This document shows, piece by piece, positions 26,344 to 36,062 of a stretch of 64,000 nucleotides of DNA. The notes beneath the pieces are model-generated. The model did no database searches and was not told where the DNA came from. It saw only the letters and a list, made by a program, of their open reading frames with translations. Each line of letters opens with the position of its first letter. Positions within the stretch are counted from its first letter, which is position 1. Source of the DNA: Evansella sp. LMS18. Lineage in GTDB: Bacteria > Bacillota > Bacilli > Bacillales > Salisediminibacteriaceae. The stretch lies in NCBI RefSeq assembly GCF_024362785.1, contig NZ_CP093301.1:4402001-4466000 (forward strand), given 5' to 3'. The position numbers and the translations under genes were made by a program.

Positions 26344-26456
26344 TGGTATTCTCTTAAGTTAACTTGATTTATGAGGCAAGGGAATTGTCGTATTAGCAGT
26401 TGCTGCTTGGTAGTTGAAGGATTAATAAAGGAACAATTAATTTTGGAGGTAGTCGG

Positions 26457-27239
26457 ATGATTAAAGACTCGTGGTTTACTGTGCAAAAGATTGATGCTGA
26501 TACATATGCAATTAGTGAGTATGGACATTGGGAGAGAGTACATTCGTTTTTATTGTTGGGCAAAGACAAAGCGGTATTAATTGATACGGGACTTGGGATA
26601 GACAATATAAAAAGAGTCACCGACCAATTGACTGCCTTACCGATTGAAGTTATTACCACGCATGTACACACCGACCATATAGGGGGTCACGGGGAATTTG
26701 AAAAAATATATGTTCATGAAGGAGATAGAGACTGGTTAGTGAACGGAATCAAAGGCTTATCCATTGAACAAATCAGAAAAGATATAAGCAGAGATATTAC
26801 ATTACCTGTTCCAGAGACATTTAATCCGGATACATATCAGCCATTTCAGGGAGAACCAACTGGTTTATTAAGTGACAGGGATATATTTGATCTCGGTAAC
26901 AGGAAATTAGTAATCTACCATACCCCTGGACATTCTCCTGGCCATATATCCGTTTTTGATGAAACAAACGGCTACTTGTTTACAGGGGACTTACTATACG
27001 ATGAAACACCTGTGTATGCTTTTTACCCTTCAACAAACCCTGTGGACTTAGTAAACTCGTTGGAAAAGATCTCGGAGATACCTAATGTATCCATGGTTTA
27101 TGGGTCACATAACACACTAGGGATTGAACCGAGTATTTTAGAGGAAGTAAAAATTTCAGTGAAGTATTTGAGAGAAAACGGGCTTACTAAGTTCGGCACA
27201 GGAATACATAAATTCCATGGTTTTAGTGTACAGTTCTAA
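26457..27239 (+). CDS. MBL-fold metallo-hydrolase
   Basis: A 260-residue metallo-beta-lactamase-fold enzyme. The metal motif H69-V-H71-T-D73-H74 is followed by further ligands in YHTPGHSPGHISVF and LFTGDLLYDE. This is the common two-zinc hydrolase arrangement (glyoxalase II, lactonase or related). GGAGG precedes ATG 26457. A terminator follows at 27298. The lack of a signal peptide argues for a cytoplasmic hydrolase rather than a secreted beta-lactamase. Confidence 0.85.
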   Translation: MIKDSWFTVQKIDADTYAISEYGHWERVHSFLLLGKDKAVLIDTGLGIDNIKRVTDQLTALPIEVITTHVHTDHIGGHGEFEKIYVHEGDRDWLVNGIKGLSIEQIRKDISRDITLPVPETFNPDTYQPFQGEPTGLLSDRDIFDLGNRKLVIYHTPGHSPGHISVFDETNGYLFTGDLLYDETPVYAFYPSTNPVDLVNSLEKISEIPNVSMVYGSHNTLGIEPSILEEVKISVKYLRENGLTKFGTGIHKFHGFSVQF

Positions 27240-27297
27240 AGCACGTATAAATTCGAATGGTAACAACAATTTACTGTACTTAGTTATTTAAGCGGGG

Positions 27298-27331
27298 AAG
27301 CGATAGCCCAGAAAGCTGTCGCTTTTCTTGT
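27298..27331 (+). terminator. Terminator after the MBL hydrolase gene
   Basis: AAGCGATAGC / GCTGTCGCTT form a 10-bp stem (one mismatch or G-T pair) with a 7-nt loop and TTTTCTTGTTT tail. Confidence 0.7.
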
Positions 27332-27357
27332 TTCACAAAAGGGGAGGTTGTTTTTTT

Positions 27358-27912
27358 ATGGGATTCATTGAACCCAGGTCCTTCATCAAAAAAAGCGGCG
27401 ATTCTTTTACTATAAGAACAGCATTACCCGAAGATGCTGAGAAGGTTTTGAGTTATAGTCGAAAAATTATTAGCGAAGCACCTTATTTACTTACAACAGA
27501 AGCTGAATTCAACATAACCTGTGAACAGGAGGAACAATTTTTAAAACAGGCGTATGACGATGACGGGAAGCTAGCAATAATAGCAGAATATCAGAGTAAT
27601 ATTATTGGATTTTTAGACTTCCATAATGGCCATAAAGAGCGGATACAACATCAAGGTTCATTTGGAATGAGTGTTACAGATAAATACAGAAAACAAGGGA
27701 TTGGAAAAGCAATGCTAACAGTATTATTAGCCTGGGCAAAAGAAAACCATGTCATTGAAAAAGTATGTCTTGAAGTGTTTGCCGAAAATACAGAGGCAAT
27801 CTCTTTATACAAAAAAATTGGCTTTGTTGAAGAAGGCCGGAAAATAAAAGCAATAAAAGTTGAGGCGAATAAATATTATGATCTAATCTCTATGGCACTT
27901 TTTACGAAGTAG
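27358..27912 (+). CDS. GNAT acetyltransferase
   Basis: A 184-residue GNAT protein. The core FGMSVTDKYRKQGIGKAMLT (residues about 101-120) holds the acetyl-CoA loop R/K-x-Q-G-I-G-K-A, and VFAENTEAISLYKKIGFVEE is the canonical last strand-helix. ATG 27358 is preceded by GGGGAGG; the in-frame start at 27328 lies before the site and is rejected. Substrate unknown; PhnO- or YkkB-like proteins of this kind modify amines or antibiotics. Confidence 0.83.
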   Translation: MGFIEPRSFIKKSGDSFTIRTALPEDAEKVLSYSRKIISEAPYLLTTEAEFNITCEQEEQFLKQAYDDDGKLAIIAEYQSNIIGFLDFHNGHKERIQHQGSFGMSVTDKYRKQGIGKAMLTVLLAWAKENHVIEKVCLEVFAENTEAISLYKKIGFVEEGRKIKAIKVEANKYYDLISMALFTK

Positions 27913-28060
27913 CAGGAAATTATATTGTGAACAGATGTACTTACTCTGATGGTAAGCGTTCATTTATAAAGATCGTTCTTTTTTTGACCTCATAAAAGGA
28001 AATAAATGTTAAAATTAAAATATAGATTAATTGTCCAAATATTCAAATGGTGGTATTTAT

Positions 28061-28522
28061 TTGGCTGACATTATCAGGGAGGCAGGCATGGAAAGCGGTA
28101 AACTTAAAATTTTGTATATAGTTGGTGTTTTTCTATACCTGGGTTTCTTTTCTATAGGGACGTATAACCTCGATGCACCTGCTTTTTTTGTGCCAGCTCT
28201 TATCGTTTCATTAATGGTTGGAGGGATAGGATTCTATTTGTTTGGAAACGAAAAAAAACTGTATAAAAATTTATATTTTTTTAGCTATATACTTACAGTT
28301 GGTTTTGCTTTTATACCGGGAATAGGTGTATACACTGAGGGTGGTGTTCGTTATTATGGATTCCCTGCCCAATGGTTTGGTTATTATTATCAAAGTGGTC
28401 ATGTTTCTTTTGAGTTACTTGGTTTTTTGATTAATCTTTTCATATTTTATTTTCTGTTGAAATTTCTGAAGAAAATATATTTGAGATTTACCAGGAATAA
28501 GGTAAACGGGACTGACATATAG
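28061..28522 (+). CDS. Membrane protein of unknown function
   Basis: About 154 residues with four or five membrane helices, e.g. ILYIVGVFLYLGFFSIGTY and LLGFLINLFIFYFLLKFL, and a loop with YYGFPAQWFGYYYQSGHVSF. TTG 28061 after GGTGG is the likely start; ATG 28088 is possible. No family recognised. It lies 46 nt before the next uncharacterised gene. Confidence 0.5.
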   Translation: MADIIREAGMESGKLKILYIVGVFLYLGFFSIGTYNLDAPAFFVPALIVSLMVGGIGFYLFGNEKKLYKNLYFFSYILTVGFAFIPGIGVYTEGGVRYYGFPAQWFGYYYQSGHVSFELLGFLINLFIFYFLLKFLKKIYLRFTRNKVNGTDI

Positions 28523-28568
28523 GCCTGGATAATTTTAATCTTACTTCTGGAAAAGGGGTGTACGAAGT

Positions 28569-29156
28569 ATGTTTTCTAATAAACAATTAAAAGAATTAAT
28601 TGCAGGAAAAATTGTTGGAAGCAAGTACCCTGATGATACAAAGAATGAACAAGAAATTTCGGGAAATATCAGACGTTTGTTTTACAGAATAAAGCGTATT
28701 CCTGGTCTAGTATGTGAAGCCGAATGGGATCATTTTGGCAGTGGATATGCTTCTTTTGTTGAGTTTTTTTGCTATCGTAAAATGGATGTTTCCGTTGTTA
28801 AAGAAAAGTACGGAATGAAAGAGACTAAGACAAAAGGAATTATTATTAATATTTGTCGTCATGCACCTGTAGCAATCATGGGCGAAGACAATAGATATCA
28901 AACAATTCGTATTGAAACGAAAGAAGTAGTGGGTGGGGTACATAGTTCTCTTGAACATCCTCATCAGTTGGTTATAAGTGAACATCTTCAAGGTATGGCA
29001 GAACAACTGGAGCGATTGCTTAAAGAGTTTGGTTATGAGTTATTAGATGGGGAACAACTAAACCAGCCTTTACCATTTCAAACGAAAATACCAACACTCT
29101 ATCGAAAACCTGAACATTATTTAATAATGGACGCCATTTTTTATTGGGAGGATTAA
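28569..29156 (+). CDS. Uncharacterised 195-residue protein
   Basis: A soluble-looking protein without signal peptide or membrane helix; ATG 28569 follows GGGGTG. It is mixed alpha/beta, with a central IIINICRHAPVAIMGED strand region and a leucine-rich helix MAEQLERLLKEFGYELL. I do not recognise a family. It might belong with the upstream membrane protein (short gap). Good coding character is the main support. Confidence 0.6.
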   Translation: MFSNKQLKELIAGKIVGSKYPDDTKNEQEISGNIRRLFYRIKRIPGLVCEAEWDHFGSGYASFVEFFCYRKMDVSVVKEKYGMKETKTKGIIINICRHAPVAIMGEDNRYQTIRIETKEVVGGVHSSLEHPHQLVISEHLQGMAEQLERLLKEFGYELLDGEQLNQPLPFQTKIPTLYRKPEHYLIMDAIFYWED

Positions 29157-29232
29157 GCTTTTGTTGGCTGCACGATTACAGTGCAAGTTGTAAATTTTCA
29201 TGTTAATATCAGCATTCTGAAGGAGGAATTAA

Positions 29233-29991
29233 ATGGGTAATATTACGAGAGACATCTATAATAGGTTAGCCTCTACATATAAGAACAATGCTGATAAAGC
29301 AAACCCTTATAATGCTTTTTATGAACGCCCGGCCATGATGGCGGCTTTGCCATCTCAATTGAAAGGAAAAAAGGTGCTTGACGCTGGTTGTTCAGCTGGA
29401 TGGTATTCTTCCGAATTGTCGCGTCGAGGAGCGACAGTTACAGGTGTAGATGTAAGCCCTGAAATGGTGGAGGCAGCGGAGCAACGATACGGGGCGGAAG
29501 TAACATTTCTTTGTCACGATCTTCAGGAACCCCTTCCGTTTGAAGATGATTCCTTTGATGTCATTGTAAGTTCGCTTACGCTTCATTACATAAAGGATTG
29601 GACTTCCACATTTCAGGAATTCAGCCGCATTTTAAAAGCAGGCAGTATGTTTTTATTCTCGGTTCATCACCCATTTATGGATTTCACAAGATTTGATTGC
29701 AAAGATTATTTTAAGACTCAATTATTAACAGAAACCTGGAAAAAACCTGATATCACTATAGATGTCAGCTTTTACAGAAGGCCAATGCACTGCATCATAA
29801 ATGAAACCACTCAATACTTCCATCTGGATAAATTGATTGAACCCAAACCCCAGGAGAAGATGAAAGTTATTAAAGAAGAGGCTTATGACTATCTCATGAC
29901 AAATCCTCATTTCCTTATAGTAAAGGCTATGTCAAAAAAGCAGGATGAAGAAAATTATACATGCAGGGAGGTGCCCAATGGATTTAGGTGA
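29233..29991 (+). CDS. SAM-dependent methyltransferase (class I)
   Basis: A 252-residue Rossmann methyltransferase. Motif I is [12 protein letters not shown] (D50 to S59), motif II is [19 protein letters not shown], and post-motif segments [16 protein letters not shown] and [16 protein letters not shown] are typical of the UbiE/Methyltransf_11 group. GGAGG precedes ATG 29233. Its 3' end overlaps the following kinase gene by 14 nt, so the two are one operon. The substrate is unknown. Confidence 0.87.
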   Translation: MGNITRDIYNRLASTYKNNADKANPYNAFYERPAMMAALPSQLKGKKVLDAGCSAGWYSSELSRRGATVTGVDVSPEMVEAAEQRYGAEVTFLCHDLQEPLPFEDDSFDVIVSSLTLHYIKDWTSTFQEFSRILKAGSMFLFSVHHPFMDFTRFDCKDYFKTQLLTETWKKPDITIDVSFYRRPMHCIINETTQYFHLDKLIEPKPQEKMKVIKEEAYDYLMTNPHFLIVKAMSKKQDEENYTCREVPNGFR

Positions 29992-30727
29992 TCCAATCGC
30001 AAAAGGTAATACTGCAAAAATTTATCTTTCCGATAACAAAATAGTGAAAGTTTTTAACGACTTTTTGCCTTCAGGGGAAGCCATAAAAGAAGCAAACAAG
30101 CAAAAATTTGCATATTCATGTGGACTTCCTGTACCTGAAATTTTAGAAGTTACTAAGGTAAATGGAAAACAAGCGATAGTAATGGAGTACGTTAAGGGAG
30201 AAACCCTAGGTGATTTATTTTTAAAAGATAAGGAACAAGCGGAATATTACTTGAATGTTTCGGTCGATATGCAATGTAAAATTCATAGCATTCATCCTGA
30301 GCTAGAGGCAATCGAACCAATGTATGATAAATTACAGCGTCAAATCGAAAATGCGAAGAAATTAACCGGAAAACAAAAGTCTGATTTGTTAAATAAACTG
30401 GATTCATTTACTTACGAAAACAGGCTCTGTCATGGAGACTTTCATTTATTTAATCTGATTCAGACAGATAACCAGGTGGTAGTTATCGATTGGGTGGATG
30501 CGAGTGCAGGAGACCTTCGTGCTGATGTGTATCGGACCTATCTGCTATATTCCCAGGTTTCCAATGAGTTAGCTGAAATGTACTTGCAAGTTTATTGTGA
30601 CAAGAGCGGAATTCAAAGGACCGACATTTTGCAATGGGCTCCGGTCATTGCTGGTGCCAGATTATCCGAAAATGTTTCAACGGAGAATTATAATCGGCTT
30701 CTAAGGATAGTAAATCAACATGGCTGA
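29978..30727 (+). CDS. Aminoglycoside phosphotransferase-like kinase
   Basis: A 249-residue APH/choline-kinase-fold protein. The catalytic loop is H152-GDFH-x-x-N159, and the metal Asp is D171 in VVIDWVDA. The N-terminal ATP site runs from [17 protein letters not shown], with K24 as candidate ATP-contacting lysine. ATG 29978 follows GGGAGG at good spacing. It overlaps the methyltransferase gene by 14 nt. It may phosphorylate an antibiotic or a metabolite; the sequence alone does not separate these. Confidence 0.82.
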   Translation: MDLGDPIAKGNTAKIYLSDNKIVKVFNDFLPSGEAIKEANKQKFAYSCGLPVPEILEVTKVNGKQAIVMEYVKGETLGDLFLKDKEQAEYYLNVSVDMQCKIHSIHPELEAIEPMYDKLQRQIENAKKLTGKQKSDLLNKLDSFTYENRLCHGDFHLFNLIQTDNQVVVIDWVDASAGDLRADVYRTYLLYSQVSNELAEMYLQVYCDKSGIQRTDILQWAPVIAGARLSENVSTENYNRLLRIVNQHG

Positions 30728-30802
30728 TTATAATATTACAATTCTATGTGGAATTTCACTTAAACAAACAAGGTACGTTGTGAAAGAACTTTATATTTTC
30801 AT

Positions 30803-30850
30803 AGAAGCCCAAATATGCATTAATCTATGTGTATTTGGGCTTCTTTTTTT
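30803..30850. terminator. Bidirectional terminator between kinase and Rgg genes
   Basis: AGAAGCCCAAATA and TATTTGGGCTTCT are perfect arms of a 13-bp stem, with a T run after and an A-rich stretch before, between convergent genes. Confidence 0.85.
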
Positions 30851-30854
30851 CATC

Positions 30855-31721
30855 TTAATTTTCACCTTTCAATATTAATCCCAAATAGCGTTCAAAGTCG
30901 GCAGCATTATTTTCACATTGAAGCTCTCTTAATATAGATATCATGTGGTTAACCAGTTCTCTTCCTTCTGCAACCTGTCCCTTTTTTATCATGTAAATCC
31001 CCTTGATATATCTCACGTGTATCCTTAGGTGAGTTTCATGTTCTTCCAGCTTAAGCTCCTCGATATAGGAAAAAAATTTCAGGATATCCGCTTCGTATTT
31101 AGTGACCATTTCATCGCCCTTATTAACAGGACCTATTAAATATATAATCGTGCTAAGGAAAATGCTTGCCATCAGGTTTTTATAATCTCTGAATGAGTGG
31201 TATCGCTTCCCTTTTTTAAAAGCGGTGTGGGATAAATTCAAAACCATTTCAGGATTCATTAATAACATCGTAGAGTTATATAGCTTCAATTCATAATACC
31301 CCCACACTTCGACGGAAAAGAGATAATGGTATAATGGTTCTGAATTAAGCTGCAGCTCATTGCTGTCTTCGTTTTTTAGAACATTCGAGTAAAGTTCAAG
31401 TAAAATCAGGTGATTTTGGTCTTCTTCATCCGCACCTAATTGTTCCAGCTTTGCTGTGTCCTGTTCCAGATATGCATGATGAACACGTGTGAAAAATAAA
31501 TCGATTGCCTGATTCGAATAATTATTATGGATAAATAAAAACTCATCAAAAGACACATTCAATCGTGTAAGTAACTGATTTATTGAAGTGAGGGAGATAT
31601 CTGATTCGCCTCTTTCGAATTTTGACAGAAAAGAAACAGAGAGAGAGTCTTTGGCTAATTCTTTCATCAATAATCCTTTTTGTTTTCTTATCTTTCTCAA
31701 AGTCGGCCCATACTGTTCCAT
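30855..31721 (-). CDS. Rgg/GadR/MutR-type transcriptional regulator
   Basis: A 288-residue regulator with an N-terminal XRE HTH (LRKIRKQKGLLMKELA ... LSVSFLSKFERGESDISL, residues about 8-45) and a long helical, TPR-like C-terminal domain of the MutR/Rgg type. Rgg proteins bind short hydrophobic peptide pheromones in streptococci; here the ligand is unknown. It is divergent from a broken amidohydrolase gene with only 99 nt between, so it may have regulated it. No short hydrophobic peptide gene is visible beside it. Confidence 0.78.
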   Translation of the reverse strand: MEQYGPTLRKIRKQKGLLMKELAKDSLSVSFLSKFERGESDISLTSINQLLTRLNVSFDEFLFIHNNYSNQAIDLFFTRVHHAYLEQDTAKLEQLGADEEDQNHLILLELYSNVLKNEDSNELQLNSEPLYHYLFSVEVWGYYELKLYNSTMLLMNPEMVLNLSHTAFKKGKRYHSFRDYKNLMASIFLSTIIYLIGPVNKGDEMVTKYEADILKFFSYIEELKLEEHETHLRIHVRYIKGIYMIKKGQVAEGRELVNHMISILRELQCENNAADFERYLGLILKGEN

Positions 31722-31820
31722 ACGTTCTCCTTCTTGAAAATTCCACTATATGAGAATTTTATTTAGTTAAAATCATTGTACCTTATGATGGAATTAACAC
31801 AAGGCTAAGGAGGATGAAGA

Positions 31821-33139
31821 ATGGGTTATCTATTAAAAAACTTATCTATTGTAGATGTGGAATTAGAGAAAGTATTCAAAGGATCAATTGAAATTCAAGG
31901 AGAGCGAATAACACAAATATTCGATGGTGAAGTGAGTAAGAAATACGATGAAGTTTATGATATGCAAGGCAGGTTTGCTATTCCCGGTTTAATTGATATG
32001 CACTGCCATATCAAGGAAGGATTCGCCCCACACTTTACAGCAGCTGGGGTAACTACAGTCAGAAACACAGCTGGGAATGTTATTGAACTTGAGAACTTAA
32101 TCCATGCTGTCAACGATGCACCAACTCCTTGTGTATATTCCGCAGACCGCATGATTGACGGGCCTCCTGGACTTTGGGGACCAACAAGTATTGCAAATTT
32201 CGTAACAGAAGAATCTGAAGAAGCTAAAGAAGAAGTGAGAAGGCAAGTTCGCGAAGGCGCACAATTTATAAAAGTGTATGGATTGTTATCCAAACCAGTC
32301 ATGAAAGCTGTGGTTGAGGAGGCAAAAAAGTATAACCTGGAGGTAAGTTGTGATCTTATTCATTCAACAGTTGACGCATTAGAAGCGGCCGAACTAGGGG
32401 TTACTTGGTTTGAACACGCTTCAGGAATTGTGCAGGCAATGTATCCAGGTTGGCACATGCAGGCAGAAGGGTTTGATATTGACTGGGAGAACGTTAGCCA
32501 GAATAAGATTGATGAAGTTTGCGAAAAGTTATTAGCCTATAATGTAAAGCTTTGTCCTACTTTAATAGTGTTCGATCAAATTCAGCTTTTGCCAAAATCC
32601 TGGAATCCTGAAAATGCGGTAACACAATCGTGCGGATCATTAAATCAGTCGGGGGCTTTAAATGAGCATTGGAAAAGCTTAGCCGAAAATGGAGAAATGT
32701 TGAAAAATCACCTAGGATTTTTGAATAATGTTACGAAGCGTATCGCAAAAACTTACCATGATTTAGGGGCACCGTTGTAACAGGAACAGACTGTCCCGCA
32801 GGTGTGTGGACACATCCAGGGATGGGACTGCATCGGGAGCTGGAATTATTTGTGGAAATACGATTAACCGAGATGGAAGCCCTTCAGGCTGCAACGAATA
32901 AAGCAGCTGAGTCGATTTCTTTAGAGCAAGTCGGGACGATAAAGAAAGATTATATTGCGGACATCGTTATCTTAGAGAAGAACCCGCTGGACAATATTGA
33001 AAATACAAAAGAGATTTTCAAAGTAATAAAGGGCGGAAAAATATACGACCAGCAAGCCATTTTAAGAACAATTCCAAGTAAAGAATACTTGGAGAAGGAA
33101 TTTAAGAAGTTCGAAAAGAAATTTACTATGGGCTCTTAA
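31821..33139 (+). pseudogene. Amidohydrolase-family gene with one frameshift
   Basis: The first part (31821-32780) encodes an imidazolonepropionase/prolidase-like amidohydrolase with the metal motif DMHCHIKEG, then LGAPL and a stop. The sense continues in the next frame as VTGTDCPAGVWTHPGMGLH (with the last metal Asp), ...ALQAATNKAAESISLEQVGTI and a KKDYIADIVILEKNPLDNI C-terminus to 33139. Loss of one G in GTTGGTAACA near 32776 would explain everything. All catalytic segments exist across the two frames. It is a recent frameshift or an indel error. Confidence 0.82.
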
Positions 33140-33196
33140 CACTTGGCTTTACAAAGGGGATCAAATAAGAGCTTGGGAAAGGAAATAAGCCATCCA

Positions 33197-33310
33197 ATGT
33201 TAGAAGCAGAATTTCAAAAAGGGGGATCAGGGGCAGTAAAGAGCTTGTTATTACTACTACTAATCCCATTAGTTTCCGTGCCAATACTTTTAATAAGAAA
33301 AAAACGTTAG
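33197..33310 (+). CDS. Possible 37-residue hydrophobic peptide ORF
   Basis: ATG 33197 opens 37 codons ending in a membrane helix and basic tail (SLLLLLLIPLVSVPILLIRK). A GGAAAGGAA stretch lies about 14 nt upstream, rather far. It sits directly after the broken amidohydrolase gene and could be a remnant of another membrane protein. Weak evidence. Confidence 0.25.
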   Translation: MLEAEFQKGGSGAVKSLLLLLLIPLVSVPILLIRKKR

Positions 33311-33324
33311 GGTACTACTTATAT

Positions 33325-33855
33325 CTATTTAGTATACTCAATGAGCCAGCAATCCCTGTACTCACCTTCATGCCATTCATGTTCTGGGAGTAATTTCACT
33401 TTCTTGAACCCGCATTTTTCATAGCATCTGATCGCTCTATTGTTCCATGTCTGTGGATCCATCACTACCTTGTCCGCATTTTTCTTTTCAAGCAGAAACT
33501 GAACCATAGAAGTAATAAGCGATGTCCCAATGCCTTTATTCCAGAATGCGGTTTCTCCGATAAACTGGTCGATCCCATAGATGTTGCCGTCAGTGTAGCC
33601 GTAAATGTCCTTCGTTTCTTTATCCAGCTGGTAGAATTGGATATATCCAATCGACTGACCTTCATATTCAATCATGCATTTACCTTTTTCATCACCTGGA
33701 TTGTAAAAATCTTCGTTAACTTTCTCTAGATTAAAGGGATTGTCCCTGCCTTCATAGTATTCCAGCACGGCAGGATCGGAAAGCCACTTCACGAGATGGT
33801 GCTTATCTTTATCTTCCAGTGCGCGGACCACTAAGCTTTCTTTTTGAAATAGCAT
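33325..33855 (-). CDS. AAC(6')-like GNAT acetyltransferase
   Basis: A 176-residue GNAT protein of the aminoglycoside 6'-acetyltransferase-like group: VRALEDKDKHHLVKWLSDP start, GIDQFIGETAFWNKGIGTSL acetyl-CoA loop, VVMDPQTWNNRAIRCYEKCG (the DPxxxNxRAIRCYEKCGF signature shared with AAC(6')-I enzymes and IucA/siderophore acetylases). It may acetylate an aminoglycoside or a similar amine, but chromosomal homologues often have other roles. Confidence 0.82.
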   Translation of the reverse strand: MLFQKESLVVRALEDKDKHHLVKWLSDPAVLEYYEGRDNPFNLEKVNEDFYNPGDEKGKCMIEYEGQSIGYIQFYQLDKETKDIYGYTDGNIYGIDQFIGETAFWNKGIGTSLITSMVQFLLEKKNADKVVMDPQTWNNRAIRCYEKCGFKKVKLLPEHEWHEGEYRDCWLIEYTK

Positions 33856-33959
33856 GTACTTACCCTCCCATTAAATAAATCATATGTATTAGAGTGATGG
33901 TATTCTATCCTTCATATTAGCATAAAATGCATCCTGGTGGACCGGTATCGAAAGGGGGA

Positions 33960-34346
33960 ATGAAGGTGGGGGAAATAAAAGTAAAGTTAATTTTTATACT
34001 TCCATTTGTTCTACTCGTGTTAGCAGGCTGCCTGAACAATAACCTGGACCTTAGTGAAGAGGTGACGAGTATTGAGGTCTATGAATGGGACAGTGAAGAA
34101 CTTGTGGCCATTATTGATGATAAGGAGTTTATTGATCAACTGTTGAAAGAACTTGATAATGCCAGAACCTCTTCTACAGAAAACATGGACATTCCGATGC
34201 CAGATTATAATCTTATGCTAAAAAACAATGAAAAGGTTCTGTATGAAATCGGATATTACAAAGAGGTTATGAACTTCGGCATAGAAGGGCAGTATTGGGA
34301 GTTTGACAGATTATTCGGGGTAAAACTAGAACTGCCGATTGACTAA
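33960..34346 (+). CDS. Small lipoprotein, unknown function
   Basis: About 128 residues. A lipoprotein signal peptide (KLIFILPFVLLVLAGC) with a LAGC lipobox predicts lipidation and export to the outer face of the membrane. The mature part is acidic, with SIEVYEWDSEELVAIIDD as a beta-strand segment. ATG 33960 follows AAAGGGGG; a GTG a few codons later is possible. No family recognised. It is followed by a terminator. Confidence 0.7.
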   Translation: MKVGEIKVKLIFILPFVLLVLAGCLNNNLDLSEEVTSIEVYEWDSEELVAIIDDKEFIDQLLKELDNARTSSTENMDIPMPDYNLMLKNNEKVLYEIGYYKEVMNFGIEGQYWEFDRLFGVKLELPID

Positions 34347-34383
34347 TGGCCACTTAATTGAGGGATAGGAGCAGAAGAAAAAA

Positions 34384-34415
34384 TGGTTCAGTTCAATAGG
34401 AACTGAGCCATTTTT
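34384..34415 (+). terminator. Terminator after the lipoprotein gene
   Basis: TGGTTCAGTTC-AATAG-GAACTGAGCCA is an 11-bp stem (one G-T pair) followed by TTTTT. It can also serve the convergent transporter gene. Confidence 0.75.
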
Positions 34416-34446
34416 CTATACCTTCCACTATTCCCAATCACTCTCT

Positions 34447-35835
34447 TCAGCCAATCCAGGAAAGAAATTGTATATAAAGGAGCCCTGCAAAAAGCAGTGA
34501 TATTCCGAAAATGATGTTCCAGCGAAAGCCGTTTTGTGCCATGCTTCTTCCGTTCAGCCCGCTGATGAGAAGGAGTGGCACGGTTACAGGGGCGATAACA
34601 AGCGTTACTGCGACACCTAGTAAGAGTGAGAGGGCAATCAACTCTGCAGGAAGTTCCCCTGGAATATTTACCAGAATTCCTGACAATAGAACCATTGCCG
34701 GAATAGGCGGGAAGCCTGCCAGTCCAAGCAGGATGACCACAAACGTTAAGCCGATGAGAATATTAATATTTAATAACTCAACTGCTGTGAGAAAATAATC
34801 AAACAGTATTTCCCCAAAGCCGGTTTCCTTTAATGTACCAACAAGGAGACCGGCAGACAAAATTAAAAATATTTCCCGTTTTCTTTTCTCCAGTCCTTCG
34901 GTAATCAGCTGCTGCCACCGTAGTTTATACTGATGCATTGCACGGTAGCTGAGGAAATAAACAGTAGTAACAAGAATGATAATTACCGGAACAGCCAGAA
35001 GAATATCCATGTTTAGCCACTGGGTCGTAAGTATAATGCCTCCCATAAGCAGAGAAACCCAGAACAGAAACCGGCCGGCAAGGCCTTCTGTTTTTTCATC
35101 CACCCCAGTACTCTCCATGCTTGGTGTTATTTCAGCAGGTAATTTCATTTGTTTCTTCTGAAGGAGATAAATCAGGATACCGATGATAAATCCGATAAAC
35201 GCAAGCCCCATTCCTTTGACCATAGTCGTTAGAAGGGGAGCGCTCGTGCCGGCAATCACATAAGCGAAAGCAGGATGGACGGCTGTCCATAATACCGTTA
35301 ACGTGAAGCCCCGCATAATCGCCGTGCTCAATGTAAAATCCCAGGCGTCTTGCGAGATGGCTGGCTTTTTCTCCCCCTTAAACATTTGATAGACGAACGG
35401 GATACCTCCTACAGCCATAAAAGAAGAAATAATATGGGACAGACCTGCTGTAACGGCAAAAAAACGTACCGGTGTGGACACTTGATTTTTCCCAAGCTTC
35501 AGAAGTGCCTTTATGTATGGCCGGTGTGTAAGAATCCAGCTGACGAGACTGATTATAATAATAAGCGGTATAATTGCTCTCATTTCCCTTAACCCGAGCC
35601 AGAAAATCTTGTGGGGCGATCCGGAAAACAAAATAATTGCTACTGATACAGTAATTAAAAGCATCGGCAGGATGATCGCTCGCTTTGGCAGCAGAATAAA
35701 AGCTGTCAAAAGCATGATCAGTCCAAGCGCCGATAAGAAATCCAGTAAAACAGGGGTCTGCCAGACAGTTCCAATAAAATATATGGTAATAAATGCAGTA
35801 AGAGATGCAACAAAGACTTTATTTAAAAGCGGAAT
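34447..35835 (-). CDS. Polytopic permease, possibly ion-transporter (IT) superfamily; likely ATT start
   Basis: A membrane protein of about 462 residues with 11-13 helices, a P-rich FPPIPAMVLLSGILVNIPGE segment (in part) near residue 390, and a central hydrophilic loop around residues 230-255. The first in-frame ATG is at 35715 and has no ribosome binding site. The frame stays open upstream and AAAGGAGG lies 8 nt before an in-frame ATT at 35835-35833. No ATG, GTG or TTG exists between the upstream stop and 35715. Initiation at ATT would add a good first helix. The substrate is not inferable; organic acid carriers look similar. Confidence 0.7.
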   Translation of the reverse strand: MPLLNKVFVASLTAFITIYFIGTVWQTPVLLDFLSALGLIMLLTAFILLPKRAIILPMLLITVSVAIILFSGSPHKIFWLGLREMRAIIPLIIIISLVSWILTHRPYIKALLKLGKNQVSTPVRFFAVTAGLSHIISSFMAVGGIPFVYQMFKGEKKPAISQDAWDFTLSTAIMRGFTLTVLWTAVHPAFAYVIAGTSAPLLTTMVKGMGLAFIGFIIGILIYLLQKKQMKLPAEITPSMESTGVDEKTEGLAGRFLFWVSLLMGGIILTTQWLNMDILLAVPVIIILVTTVYFLSYRAMHQYKLRWQQLITEGLEKRKREIFLILSAGLLVGTLKETGFGEILFDYFLTAVELLNINILIGLTFVVILLGLAGFPPIPAMVLLSGILVNIPGELPAELIALSLLLGVAVTLVIAPVTVPLLLISGLNGRSMAQNGFRWNIIFGISLLFAGLLYIQFLSWIG

Positions 35836-36062
35836 GTTATTGGCCTCCTTTATCTAAAATACATATGATCTATCAGGTAATCAAAGAAGTCAATCATTTA
35901 AATTATACAAAGAGAAGGAGGCGGAGGATATTATTTAGCCTGAACAACTTTGTAAAAAAAGGAAATCTATTAAAATTGGTAGATACTATCAACATTTATT
36001 TGAAATGAACTATTCTGGGGGATGAGACTCCAATTAAAATTTTTATCGACATTATTCGATAA

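Noticed and set aside
31722-31820. Short hydrophobic pheromone gene next to the Rgg regulator
   Set aside because: No short frame with ribosome binding site and hydrophobic C-terminus is present in the 99-nt gap.
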